This document shows, piece after piece, positions 52,505-60,179 of a DNA stretch of 64,000 nucleotides (position 1 is the stretch's first letter; each line of letters opens with the position of its first letter). Made by a program: the position numbers and the translations under genes. The notes beneath the pieces are model-generated. The model was given only the letters and a program-made list of their open reading frames with translations. It made no database searches and was not told the DNA's origin. Origin of the DNA: Streptomyces sp. CC208A (GTDB taxonomy: Bacteria; Actinomycetota; Actinomycetes; Streptomycetales; Streptomycetaceae); the NCBI RefSeq assembly GCF_030010625.1, contig NZ_JASCXN010000005.1:124001-188000 (forward strand), given 5' to 3'.

Positions 52505-53812
52505 TCAACTGGGCGTTCCGGCCTTCCTCCGGTCGGAGAAGCGCGAACGATGACCGATGGCCGTCGAGCCGTGCAGCCCCGCCGGCACCGGCATCCGCTC
52601 CTCCCCGGCCGCCTCGTGCTCCGGCTCCGGCTCGGGGAGCACCCTCTTGCGCCGGTAGCGCGGCGGGACGACGCCCTCGGCCCAACGGGGCGCCCGCGGC
52701 GAGAAGCGCGGCAGCAGGAGCAGCACCAGACCGAGGGCGCTCAGCACGGTGACGGCCAGGACGATCCACATCGAGGCCGAGTGGACCGAGTACGCGAGCG
52801 TCCCGAAGGCGATCAGCGCCGACCAGAAGTACATGATCAGCACGGCCCGGCTGTGCGAGTGGCCGATCTCCAGGAGCCGGTGGTGCAGGTGGCCGCGGTC
52901 GGCGGCGAAGGGCGACTGGCCCTTCCAGGTGCGCCGCACGATCGCCAGGACCAGGTCGGTCATCGGGATCGCGATGATGGTCAGCGGCAGGATCAGCGGG
53001 ATGAAGACCGGCAGCGCCGCGTGGGTCGCCTGACGGGTCGAGCCCTCGAAGAGTCCCAGACGGTCCGGGTCGACCTGGCCCGTGATCGAAATCGCGGACG
53101 CGGCCAGCACCAGTCCGATCAGCATGGATCCCGAGTCACCCATGAAGATCCGCGCGGGATGAATGTTATGCGGCAAGAAACCCAGACACATGCCGATGAG
53201 AACCGCCGCGAAGAGCGTGGCGGGCGCGGCAGCCTCGATCCCGTACCCGTACCAGATTCTGTACGCGTACAGGAAGAAGGCGCTGGCGGCGACGCAGACC
53301 ATGCCTGCGGCAAGGCCGTCCAGGCCGTCCACGAAGTTCACCGCGTTGATCGTCAAAACGACCAGGGCGACAGTCAGCAACGTCCCTTGCCACTGGGTGA
53401 GAGCCACCACGCCGACACCCGGGATCGGCAGCCACAGGATCGTCAGCCCCTGCGCCACCATCACGCCGGCCGAGATCATCTGAGCGCCCAGCTTGATCAG
53501 CGCGTCCAGCTCGAACTTGTCGTCCAGGACGCCGATCAGCCAGATCAGGGCGGCGCCGGAGAGCAGCGCGCGGGGCTCGTTCGACTGGTCGTAAACGTTG
53601 CCGAGATTCCGCAGGTGGTCGGCGACGAGCAGGCCCGCGCACAGCCCGAAGAACATGGCGATGCCACCGAGCCGCGGAGTCGGTTCTCGGTGCACGTCGC
53701 GCGCGCGGATCTCCGGCATCGCGCCGGTCGCGATGGCGAACTTCCGCACCGGACCGGTCAGCAGATAGGTCACCGCGGCCGTGACACAGAGCGTCAGCAG
53801 GTAATCACGCAC
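52505..53812 (-). CDS. wecA: Undecaprenyl/decaprenyl-phosphate N-acetylglucosamine-1-phosphate transferase (MraY/WecA family)
   Basis: The 435-residue membrane protein has about eleven helices from LLTLCVTAAVTYLLTGPVRK onward. Catalytic motifs of the polyprenyl-phosphate HexNAc-1-P transferase family are the DD pair in IGVLDDKFELDALIK, the NFVDGLDGLAAG loop, FMGDSGSMLIGLVL, and the basic loop RGHLHHRLLEIGHSHSRAV. It transfers GlcNAc-1-P from UDP-GlcNAc to the lipid carrier at the inner face of the membrane, the first step of wall teichoic acid/teichulosonic acid or arabinogalactan-type linkage units. The C-terminal 60 residues are cytoplasmic and charged. It lies between glyA-like and the atp operon, a conserved actinobacterial order. 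Confidence 0.93.
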   Translation of the reverse strand: MRDYLLTLCVTAAVTYLLTGPVRKFAIATGAMPEIRARDVHREPTPRLGGIAMFFGLCAGLLVADHLRNLGNVYDQSNEPRALLSGAALIWLIGVLDDKFELDALIKLGAQMISAGVMVAQGLTILWLPIPGVGVVALTQWQGTLLTVALVVLTINAVNFVDGLDGLAAGMVCVAASAFFLYAYRIWYGYGIEAAAPATLFAAVLIGMCLGFLPHNIHPARIFMGDSGSMLIGLVLAASAISITGQVDPDRLGLFEGSTRQATHAALPVFIPLILPLTIIAIPMTDLVLAIVRRTWKGQSPFAADRGHLHHRLLEIGHSHSRAVLIMYFWSALIAFGTLAYSVHSASMWIVLAVTVLSALGLVLLLLPRFSPRAPRWAEGVVPPRYRRKRVLPEPEPEHEAAGEERMPVPAGLHGSTAIGHRSRFSDRRKAGTPS

Positions 53813-53920
53813 GGGCTGTCCCCACAGGAATCGCTGGCCATCTCAGCCCCACACCCTAGCCGTGCCGTTCATGTGCTTGGAGACACCTGGGGCCCCAGAA
53901 CGGTTGCGGCCGCTTCCGGG

Positions 53921-55183
53921 TCACCGCCCATACGGGGGAAAACTCCTGGTCAGCTTCCGTACTTCGGCCCGTACCCGAGCCGCCTCCTCCGGTTCCTCGC
54001 GCAGCGCCGCGGTGAAGAGGGCGGCGATCCTGGCCATCTCCGGAGTGCCCATCCCCTGGGTGGTGACGGCGGCGGTGCCGAGCCGGATCCCGCGCCCGTC
54101 CCCGTGCGGCAGGGCGCAGGTGTCCAGGACGATCCCGGCGGCGGCGAGCCGGGCCCGCGCGGTCCTGCCCTCCACGCCGAGGGGTGAGGGGTCGGCGGTG
54201 ATCAGGTGGGTGTCGGTGCCGCCGGTGGTCAGCGCGAAGCCCTCGGCGGAGAGCGCGGCGGCCAGCACGCGCGCGTGCTCCACCACTCGATGGGCGTACG
54301 CGGTGAAGGCCGGGGTGGACGCCTCCCCGAGGGCCACCGCCTTCGCCGCGATGGTGTGCATCTGGGCGCCGCCCTGGGTGAACGGGAAGACCGCCCGGTC
54401 GACCCGCTCGGCCAGCTCCGCCGTGCACAGCAGCATCCCGCCGCGCGGGCCGCGCAGCACCTTGTGGGTGGTGGCGCAGACGACGTCCGCGTACGGGACC
54501 GGGTTCGGCGCCGCTCCCCCGGCGACGAGTCCGATGGGGTGGGCCGCGTCGGCGATCAGATAGGCGCCGACCTCGTCGGCGACGGCCCGGAAGAGCGCGT
54601 AGTCGGGGTGGCGGGGGTAGGAGATCGAGCCGCAGACGATCGCCTTGGGCCGGTGGTGGCGGGCGAGCGCGGCGAGCTGCTCGTAGTCGATGAGCCCGGT
54701 CTCGGCGTCGACGCCGTACGGGACGAAGTCGAACCAGCGCCCGGAGAAGTTCGCCGGCGAACCGTGCGTGAGGTGCCCGCCGTGGTCCAGGCCCATGGCG
54801 AGGACCGTGTCACCGGGCCTGAGAAGGGCCGCGTAGGCCGCCAGGACGGCCGAGGAGCCAGAGTGTGGCTGCACGTTAGCGTGCTCGGCGCCAAATAGAG
54901 CGGTCGCACGGTCAACGGCAATCCGTTCGGCGGCGTCGACGTACTCGCAGCCGCCGTGGTGGCGTGCGCCGGGATAGCCCTCGGCGTACTTGTTGGCGAG
55001 CGATGAGCCAAGCACGGCAAGGACGGCAAGCGAGGTGAAGTTCTCAGCGGCAATCAGCTGCAGACTGTCCGCCTGCCGTCGAGCCTCCCCGTCCAGGATG
55101 TCCGCGATCTCTGGGTCCTGCTGCCACAACACATCGGCACCTGCCCCCATGACTGCACTGTTGACCGCTCTGGCTACCTCCAC
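53921..55183 (-). CDS. glyA: Serine hydroxymethyltransferase-like PLP enzyme
   Basis: The 420-residue protein is read from GTG 55183; the start is uncertain because GGAGG is only one base away. It has the SHMT fold and motifs: LQLIAAENFTSLAVLAVLGS, NKYAEGYPGARHHGGCEYVD, DHGGHLTHGSPANFSGRWF and the PLP lysine in ATTHKVLRGPRGG. It would interconvert serine and glycine with tetrahydrofolate. Several active-site positions differ from the usual enzyme: HH replaces the YY of RYYGG, and the PLP-stacking region reads IADAAHPIGLVAGG. It is therefore probably a paralogue with altered substrate (other beta-hydroxyamino acids), not the housekeeping copy. The accessory island begins just upstream. Confidence 0.88.
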   Translation of the reverse strand: MEVARAVNSAVMGAGADVLWQQDPEIADILDGEARRQADSLQLIAAENFTSLAVLAVLGSSLANKYAEGYPGARHHGGCEYVDAAERIAVDRATALFGAEHANVQPHSGSSAVLAAYAALLRPGDTVLAMGLDHGGHLTHGSPANFSGRWFDFVPYGVDAETGLIDYEQLAALARHHRPKAIVCGSISYPRHPDYALFRAVADEVGAYLIADAAHPIGLVAGGAAPNPVPYADVVCATTHKVLRGPRGGMLLCTAELAERVDRAVFPFTQGGAQMHTIAAKAVALGEASTPAFTAYAHRVVEHARVLAAALSAEGFALTTGGTDTHLITADPSPLGVEGRTARARLAAAGIVLDTCALPHGDGRGIRLGTAAVTTQGMGTPEMARIAALFTAALREEPEEAARVRAEVRKLTRSFPPYGR

Positions 55184-55342
55184 GCCTCCAACTGTAGGTC
55201 GCGCCTGCGGTTCCCGCCGGTTCTACTACCGCCTCACCCTTCATCTGTCGGGCCATTGGTCGGCCAGGCGATGAGTCCTACCTGACGGTCAGCCTCGCGC
55301 TTTCACGGAGGGGGCCGTCCGACAGGTGATCAGGTAAGCGAA

Positions 55343-55409
55343 AAGTGCCTCTGACCAGCGAGAATGAGGATTGTCTAGGCCCTCGTTCCCGCGCCCGTCG
55401 GAGGCACTT
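55343..55409 (+). promoter_or_regulatory. Long imperfect hairpin in the IS1380 leader
   Basis: AAGTGCCTC (55343-55351) pairs with GAGGCACTT (55401-55409), and GCGAGAATGAGG pairs with CCTCGTTCCCGC inside it (9 of 12). In mRNA read into the element from outside it would hide the start of the transposase frame, a common device that prevents activation by neighbouring promoters. Confidence 0.55.
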
Positions 55410-56952
55410 CCCAGGCGAGTAAGCGTATCGGGTCATACCCGCGTGTCCGCGTCGAGGGCCATGGTCGCGGAGTGGTCTCGCAGGCCGGTGGGGTGCTGCT
55501 GGTGGAGACCGTCCGCAAGACCGGGCTGGATCAGGCGATATCGGCGGCACTGGGGCCGTGGCGCAAGCCCAGGGCAGTGCACGATCCGGGCAAGATCCTG
55601 CTGGACGTGGCGCTGGCGGTCGCGCTGGGCGGCGACTACCTGGCGGACGTGGCGATGCTGCGGGCCGAGCCGGGCGTGTTCGGACCGGTGGCGTCTGATC
55701 CGACCGTCTCCCGGCTGATCGACCCCCTCGCCGGGGCCGGGCCGCGTGCGCTCAAGGCGATCCGCCTGGCTCGCGCCGAAGTCCGCCAGCACGTCTGGCG
55801 GTGGGCCGGGCAGAACGCCCCGGACAAGGAAGGCGAGGTGATCGTGGACATCGACGGGGTGCTCGTCCTGGCGCACTCCGAGAAGCAAGATGCCACCGCG
55901 ACCTGGAAGAAGACCTTCGGGCATCACCCGCTGTTCGCGTTCGTCGACCACGGCCGCGAGGGCACCGGGGAGCCGGTCGCCAGCTTACTGCGGCCGGGGA
56001 ACGCGGGCAGCAACACCGCCGCCGACCACATCGAAGCCGCCCGCCTGGCGCTGGCCCAGCTGCCGAAAGCGTACCGGCGCGGGCGGCAGACCCTGATCCG
56101 CACAGACTCCGGCGGCGGCACTCACGAGTTCGTCAACTGGATCACCGCACGTGGACGGTGGCTGTCCTATTCCGTCGGCATGGTCATCACCGACGCCATC
56201 CACCAGGCCGTGCTGAAGGTGCCGGCCTCGGCCTGGACCCCCGCGGTCGAGCCGGACGGCGAGATCCGCGACGGAGCCTGGGTCGCCGAGCTCACCGGCG
56301 ACTGCCTGACCGGCTGGCCGAAGGGGATGCGGCTGATCGTCCGCAAGGAACGGCCGCACCCGGGCGCCCAGCTGCGGATCACCGACGCGGACGGGATGCG
56401 GATCACCTGCTTCGCCATCAACACCAAGAGCACCCCGATCGCACAACTGGAACTGCGGCACCACCAGCGCGCAAGAGCCGAGGACCGCATCCGGGCTGCC
56501 CGTGACACCAGCCTGCGTAATCTCCCTCTTCACGCCACCAGCCAGAACGGGATCTGGCTGGAGATCGTCCAGATCGCCCTCGACCTGCTGGCCTGGATGC
56601 CCATGCTCGCCCTGACCGACAAGACCCGCAGGTGGGAGCCCCGCCGTCTCCGGCTCCGCCTCTTCTCCGCCGCCGCCCAGATCGTCACGACTGCCCGCCG
56701 CCGGCACCTGAGATTCACGCACCACTGGCCCTGGACCGATGTGATCACCGACGCCGCGGCACGGCTCGAAGCTCTCCCGAACCCCGGCTGACCAGCACGT
56801 TCCCGTCCCTGCGAGCAGCAACATCCCACCGGAGCCGTAGAACCCGGCGCCCACCCGACGCGACAGCCGGGCTATCACCCTGGCCACCAACAGCCCGAAC
56901 AGCCGAAACGGCCCGCCGAAGAACCGACGGACCGTCACGAAAGATCGAGGTT
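55348..56952 (+). mobile_element. IS1380-family insertion sequence
   Basis: The element carries one IS1380-type transposase gene. Its left part is the hairpin leader beginning CCTCTGACC and its right part ends in GATCGAGGTT. The tetranucleotide AGTG lies at 55344-55347 and 56953-56956 and may be the target duplication; IS1380 elements make 4-5 bp duplications. Terminal inverted repeats are weak at these positions (CCTC at the left end, GAGG near the right), so the ends are tentative by some tens of bases. Confidence 0.6.
55472..56791 (+). CDS. IS1380-family transposase, start codon doubtful
   Basis: The 439-residue frame from GTG 55472 encodes a DDE transposase: VIVDIDGVLVLAHSEKQDAT and GHHPLFAFVDHG, TLIRTDSGGGTHEFVNWITA and the C-terminal YREK-like region. 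The conserved start of this family (QASKRIGSYPRVRVEGHGRG) is present in frame upstream of the GTG, from 55412, but no ATG, GTG or TTG lies between it and the stop at 55376. Either translation begins at the internal GTG, or the native start codon has mutated. A rare TTA leucine codon (55985-55987) puts the gene under bldA control. Confidence 0.85.
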   Translation: MVSQAGGVLLVETVRKTGLDQAISAALGPWRKPRAVHDPGKILLDVALAVALGGDYLADVAMLRAEPGVFGPVASDPTVSRLIDPLAGAGPRALKAIRLARAEVRQHVWRWAGQNAPDKEGEVIVDIDGVLVLAHSEKQDATATWKKTFGHHPLFAFVDHGREGTGEPVASLLRPGNAGSNTAADHIEAARLALAQLPKAYRRGRQTLIRTDSGGGTHEFVNWITARGRWLSYSVGMVITDAIHQAVLKVPASAWTPAVEPDGEIRDGAWVAELTGDCLTGWPKGMRLIVRKERPHPGAQLRITDADGMRITCFAINTKSTPIAQLELRHHQRARAEDRIRAARDTSLRNLPLHATSQNGIWLEIVQIALDLLAWMPMLALTDKTRRWEPRRLRLRLFSAAAQIVTTARRRHLRFTHHWPWTDVITDAAARLEALPNPG

Positions 56953-57172
56953 AGTGACCTGGTTCGGTTCCACACCCACCCGTAAATATCAGATAATTAT
57001 AGACATTTGGATATAGACGCTGATTCGATCGACATCCGAAAGCCACAAGCCCCCGGATGCATCCTGTAATATGAAAATCAGATCTTCGGTCGCCTGCCAT
57101 CCGACCAATGGCATTCGCGATCGGCGAGACCGTTCTCGTTTCAACTTCACAATCGAGGGGGGGCCTCCATAC
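56953..57172 (+). other. AT-rich leader of the small secreted protein
   Basis: The 220 bp after the IS1380 element contain the most AT-rich DNA of the window (CGTAAATATCAGATAATTAT and following). A TAATAT box at about 57066 and several TATAGA/ATAGAC sequences could serve as -10 elements, but no well-spaced -35 is evident. An in-frame ATG at 57071 exists but lacks a ribosome site. The composition points to horizontally acquired DNA. Confidence 0.5.
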
Positions 57173-57595
57173 ATGCGAGGCAAGACTTTCTTCAAGCGAA
57201 CACTGGCTGGGTTTAGCGCAGCCACGGCTCTCGCCGTGGGCTTCAGCATCGCGGGAACCACTCCAGCCTATGCGGGAACCAGCATTGGGTCCATCTACAC
57301 CACGGACTCGGGCCCTAAGGGCGGTAAAGCGCTCTTCTACCACAAGGGCGACACTATCTATGTTTGCGACATCCAGGCGGACGGGCTGCGCGCTTGGGCG
57401 CAATTGGAATACTGGGACGCCAACAAGAACAGGAAATACGCGTACGTCCAGGACGCAGACGGCAGTAACGGAAATTGCCACTCGAACACCAACTTCGACG
57501 TACCGGAGGGCACCCGGGTTTTCCTTAAGGTCTGCCTTCGCGACGGACCGACAGGCCCCCTCCGCTATTGCAGCACAGGCACAGCTATAGCTTGA
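57173..57595 (+). CDS. Small secreted protein of unknown function
   Basis: The 140-residue protein starts at ATG 57173, downstream of a GAGGGGGGG stretch. A signal peptide (MRGKTFFKRTLAGFSAATAL to TTPAYA) is cut after AYA near residue 34. The mature part of about 106 residues has four cysteines (in IYVCDIQADG, GNCHSN, KVCLRDG, RYCSTG), enough for two disulphides, and many aromatic and strand-forming residues (WAQLEYWDANKNRKYAYVQD), suggesting a compact beta protein. Codon use is AT-richer than in the neighbours (ATA, AAA, GTT and GGA codons). I do not recognise a family. It lies between two insertion sequences, with its own terminator, so it is an acquired or accessory gene; a toxin, inhibitor or matrix protein are possibilities only. 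Confidence 0.75.
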   Translation: MRGKTFFKRTLAGFSAATALAVGFSIAGTTPAYAGTSIGSIYTTDSGPKGGKALFYHKGDTIYVCDIQADGLRAWAQLEYWDANKNRKYAYVQDADGSNGNCHSNTNFDVPEGTRVFLKVCLRDGPTGPLRYCSTGTAIA

Positions 57596-57634
57596 TCCCG
57601 CCTACGCGCTGGCGCGTGGCCGTATGAGCTCACA

Positions 57635-57680
57635 ACGGGTGGTCCGCAGAGAACCTGCGGACCACCCGTTCCTCTTTTTT
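57635..57680 (+). terminator. Strong rho-independent terminator of the small secreted protein
   Basis: A 16-bp stem (ACGGGTGGTCCGCAG and its complement) with an AGAAC loop is followed by TCCTCTTTTTT. It is the only canonical terminator with a T-tract in the window. The IS5-family element has inserted directly at the end of the T-tract (TSD TTA at 57679-57681). Confidence 0.95.
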
Positions 57681-57681
57681 A

Positions 57682-58554
57682 GAGGGTGTCTCACGTGACG
57701 AGTTTCGCGAGCTTCTTGTAGCAGGTCAGGGCGGCGGCCAGGCCGAGGAAGGCGAGGAAGTGGGAGCCCTTTCGCTCGTATCGGACGGTGAGGCGGCGGT
57801 AGCCGAACAGCCAGGCGATGGACCTCTCGATCTTCCAGCGATGCCGGCCGAGCCGTTCGCCCGACTCGATGCCCGGGCGGGCGATACGCGGGATGATTCC
57901 GCGTTCACGTAGCCAGGTGAGGTGGTGGGCGGAGAAGTACGCCTTGTCCGCGCGGAGCTTGACCGGCCTGCGCCGGCGTGGCCCGCGGCGGGAGCGGATG
58001 GCGGGTATGCCGCGGATCAGCGGCTTGAGGGCGAGGCTGTCATGGGTGTTCGCGGCGGACCCGGCGACGGCCAGGGGTATGCCCCGGGCCTCGGACAGCA
58101 CGTGCAGTTTGCTGCCCTTCTTGCCGCGATCGACCGGGTTCGGCCCAGTCAGCGACCCCCCCTTTTCGCCCGCACCGACGCCGCGTCGACGATCGCGGAG
58201 GTCCAGTCCAGCTCGCCACGGGCGCCGAGCTCGTCCAGGACCGCCCGGTGCAGACGACGCCACAGCCCCGCCCTCGTCCACACGGTGAACCGGCGGTGCG
58301 CGGTGGCGGGCGAGACACCGAACGTCTCCGGCAGATGCCGCCATGCGCACCCGCTGGTCAGGACGTACACCACCGCCGTGAACACGGCCCGCTCGTCCAA
58401 CGGGGCAGTCCCACCGCCCTGCGGGCGGGACGTGAACGACGGCATCAACGGGGCAACCAGATCCCACAGACCATCAGGAACCAGCCGCTGCGACAAATCA
58501 GCACCCACGACCACCATCATGCCGCACAGACGTCACGCCACGTGAGACACCCTC
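57682..58554 (-). mobile_element. IS5-family insertion sequence, 873 bp, with TTA target duplication
   Basis: Terminal inverted repeats are perfect over 16 bp: GAGGGTGTCTCACGTG (57682-57697) and its complement (58539-58554). TTA flanks both ends (57679-57681 and 58555-58557), the 3-bp duplication expected of IS5-group elements. The single transposase is split into two frames joined by -1 frameshifting. The element is intact and probably active or recently so. Confidence 0.95.
57691..58520 (-). CDS. IS5-family transposase with programmed -1 frameshift
   Basis: Frame A starts at ATG 58520 and encodes the N-terminal DNA-binding part (DGLWDLVAPLMPSFTSRPQG, GCAWRHLPETFGVSPATAHR, FTVWTRAGLWRRLHRAVLDE); it stops at TGA about 58149. 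Frame B, shifted -1, gives the DDE catalytic part: DWTSAIVDAASVRAKKGGSL, NPVDRGKKGSKLHVLSEARG, LRADKAYFSAHHLTWLRERG and the terminal RWKIERSIAWLFGYRRLTVR (the Y-(2)R-(3)E-(6)K signature). The shift is at a run of four A and seven G (AAAAGGGGGGG on the coding strand, about 58156-58166), a standard slippery site for IS5/IS427 elements. The full product is about 275 residues. Stop at 57691. Confidence 0.92.
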
Positions 58555-58557
58555 TTA

Positions 58558-58853
58558 GACTGAGCGACTCTGTCGGGGATCTTGAGGTTCCGGGGACAGG
58601 GCTGTTGGGGGTTCGGGACACTCTGGGTGGTTCGGTGCAGTCTTGTCTTTCTGGGGTGGCCAGTGTCCGTTCGTCCCCTGTCCGTTGCCCGGTGGCTCGA
58701 AATGCGACACCCGGCATGGCCGGCCCCAGGGCCACGGATTACGCCGCGCGTGCCACAACCGACGGCACGAGGCAGCCGCCCCTCCCGGACTCTTGTCGCC
58801 GCGTTGCAACGGCACTACACGGAGGCACACTCACCACCGGCGCCGGGAGCCCG
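58558..58853. other. About 300 bp without a convincing gene between IS5 and the PTP-like gene
   Basis: Several overlapping open frames on both strands (for example 58582-58956 plus and 58555-58830 minus) show no conserved motif, no ribosome site and biased composition. The stretch may be the remainder of a gene disrupted on arrival of the island. No tRNA or attachment site is seen. Confidence 0.5.
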
Positions 58854-59498
58854 TCAGCGGCGGGCCGGGACGCCCGTCAGGGCCGTGACGACCGGGTCCA
58901 GGGCCTCCTGGATCTCGTCGCCGATGGAGCGGAAGACGGTGATGGGGGCGCCGTAGGGGTCGTTGACCTCGTCGGCTTCGGCGGAGGGGGCCAGGAGCCA
59001 CCCGCGTAGAGCGGCGGCGGCGCGGACCAGGGCGCGTGCGCGTTCGGCCACGCCGTCGCGGGGGTCGGGGAGGGTGGCCGGGTCGATGGCGCGGACCAGG
59101 CGGGTGAACTCCTTCAGGGTGAAGGTGCGCAGGCCCGCCGAGTGGCCCATCGAGATGACCTGCGCGCGGTGGTCGCGGGTCGCGGTGAGGACGAGGTCGG
59201 CGCGGATGACGTGCTCGTCGAGGAGCTCGCGGCCGACGAAGCCGCTGTGGTCGGCGCCGAAGTCGGCGAGGACCAGCTCGGCGTTGGTCTCCATGGGGGC
59301 GCCCTCGTGGCCCCAGGTGCCGGCGCTCTCCACGATGAGGCCCCGGCCGAGGCCGTCGCCGAGCCGCTGGCCCAGGGCGTGGCGGGTCAGCCGCTCGGTG
59401 ATGGGCGAGCGGCAGACGTTGCCGGTGCTGACGTGGAGGATGCGGAAGGTGTCGCCGTTCTGGTACCCCGCTATGCCACGCCCCTCAGGGGCGGTCAA
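58854..59498 (-). CDS. Low-molecular-weight PTP-like protein lacking the catalytic cysteine
   Basis: The 214-residue protein is read from TTG 59498, 4 bases after GAGGTGG, with TTGA overlapping the tsaC stop. It has the LMW phosphatase fold: FRILHVSTGNVCRSPITERL, GADHSGFVGRELLDEHVIR, LVLTATRDHRAQV and the DPYG acid loop in EVNDPYGAPITVF. In true enzymes the P-loop is CxGNxCRS; here the nucleophile is Ser24 (V-S-T-G-N-V-C-R), while Cys29 and Arg30 remain. It should not hydrolyse phosphotyrosine by the usual mechanism. It may bind phosphorylated proteins or act as a regulator. The context is the prmC-tsaC-ptp group conserved in Streptomyces. Confidence 0.9.
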   Translation of the reverse strand: MTAPEGRGIAGYQNGDTFRILHVSTGNVCRSPITERLTRHALGQRLGDGLGRGLIVESAGTWGHEGAPMETNAELVLADFGADHSGFVGRELLDEHVIRADLVLTATRDHRAQVISMGHSAGLRTFTLKEFTRLVRAIDPATLPDPRDGVAERARALVRAAAALRGWLLAPSAEADEVNDPYGAPITVFRSIGDEIQEALDPVVTALTGVPARR

Positions 59499-60142
59499 CT
59501 GGCCACCTCGAGGTCGGGTACGACCTTGCGGAGCTCCTCCGGTGACAGCGCGCCCTCGCGCAGCAGCACCGGGACCTTGCCCGTGACGTCGACGATGGAG
59601 GAGGGGACGATGCCGGGCGTCGGACCGCCGTCGAGGTAGACGGAGACGGAGTCGCCGAGCATCTGCTGGGCGGCGTCGCAGTCCTCCGGCGCGGGGTGCC
59701 CGGTGAGGTTGGCCGAGGTGACGGCCATCGGGCCGACCTCGGTGAGCAGCTCGATGGCGACCGGGTGCAGCGGCATGCGGATGGCGACGGTGCCGCGGGT
59801 GTCGCCGAGGTCCCACTGGAGGGACGGCTGGTGCCGGGCGACGAGGGTGAGCGCTCCGGGCCAGAAGGCGTCGACGAGCTCCCACGCGTGCTCGGAGAAG
59901 TCGGTGACGAGGCCGTGGAGGGTGTTCGGGGAGCCGATGAGGACGGGGGTGGGCATGGTGCGCCCCCGGCCCTTGGCGGCGAGCAGGTCCGCGACGGCCT
60001 CGCTGCCGAAGGCGTCCGCGCCGATCCCGTACACGGTGTCGGTGGGGAGCACGACGAGCTCGCCGCGGCGGACGGCCGACGCGGCTTCGCGCAGGCCGGT
60101 CGCGCGGTCGGTCGCCTCGTTGCAGTCGTATCGGCGTGCCAT
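59495..60142 (-). CDS. tsaC: L-threonylcarbamoyladenylate synthase (Sua5/YrdC/TsaC family)
   Basis: The 215-residue protein starts at ATG 60142. It has the Sua5/YrdC motifs: the substrate pocket VVLPTDTVYGIGADAFGSEA, AKGRGRTMPTPVLIGS, the KRxxxx-like WPGALTLVARHQPS and IRMPLHPVAIELLTEVGPMA with TSANLTG. It makes threonylcarbamoyl-AMP from threonine, bicarbonate and ATP for the t6A modification of tRNA position 37. It follows prmC by 37 bases and precedes the PTP-like gene in a coupled arrangement. Confidence 0.95.
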   Translation of the reverse strand: MARRYDCNEATDRATGLREAASAVRRGELVVLPTDTVYGIGADAFGSEAVADLLAAKGRGRTMPTPVLIGSPNTLHGLVTDFSEHAWELVDAFWPGALTLVARHQPSLQWDLGDTRGTVAIRMPLHPVAIELLTEVGPMAVTSANLTGHPAPEDCDAAQQMLGDSVSVYLDGGPTPGIVPSSIVDVTGKVPVLLREGALSPEELRKVVPDLEVAS

Positions 60143-60179
60143 CAGTCGCGCTCCTCCTCGGTGGTGGGGCGGTGCCGGC

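Noticed and set aside
57071-57172. Upstream ATG as the start of the small secreted protein
   Set aside because: The extra residues would bury the signal peptide, and no ribosome site precedes that ATG.
58582-58956. Possible small genes between the IS5 element and the PTP-like gene
   Set aside because: Overlapping frames on both strands show no conserved motif, and the longest runs into the PTP-like gene antisense.
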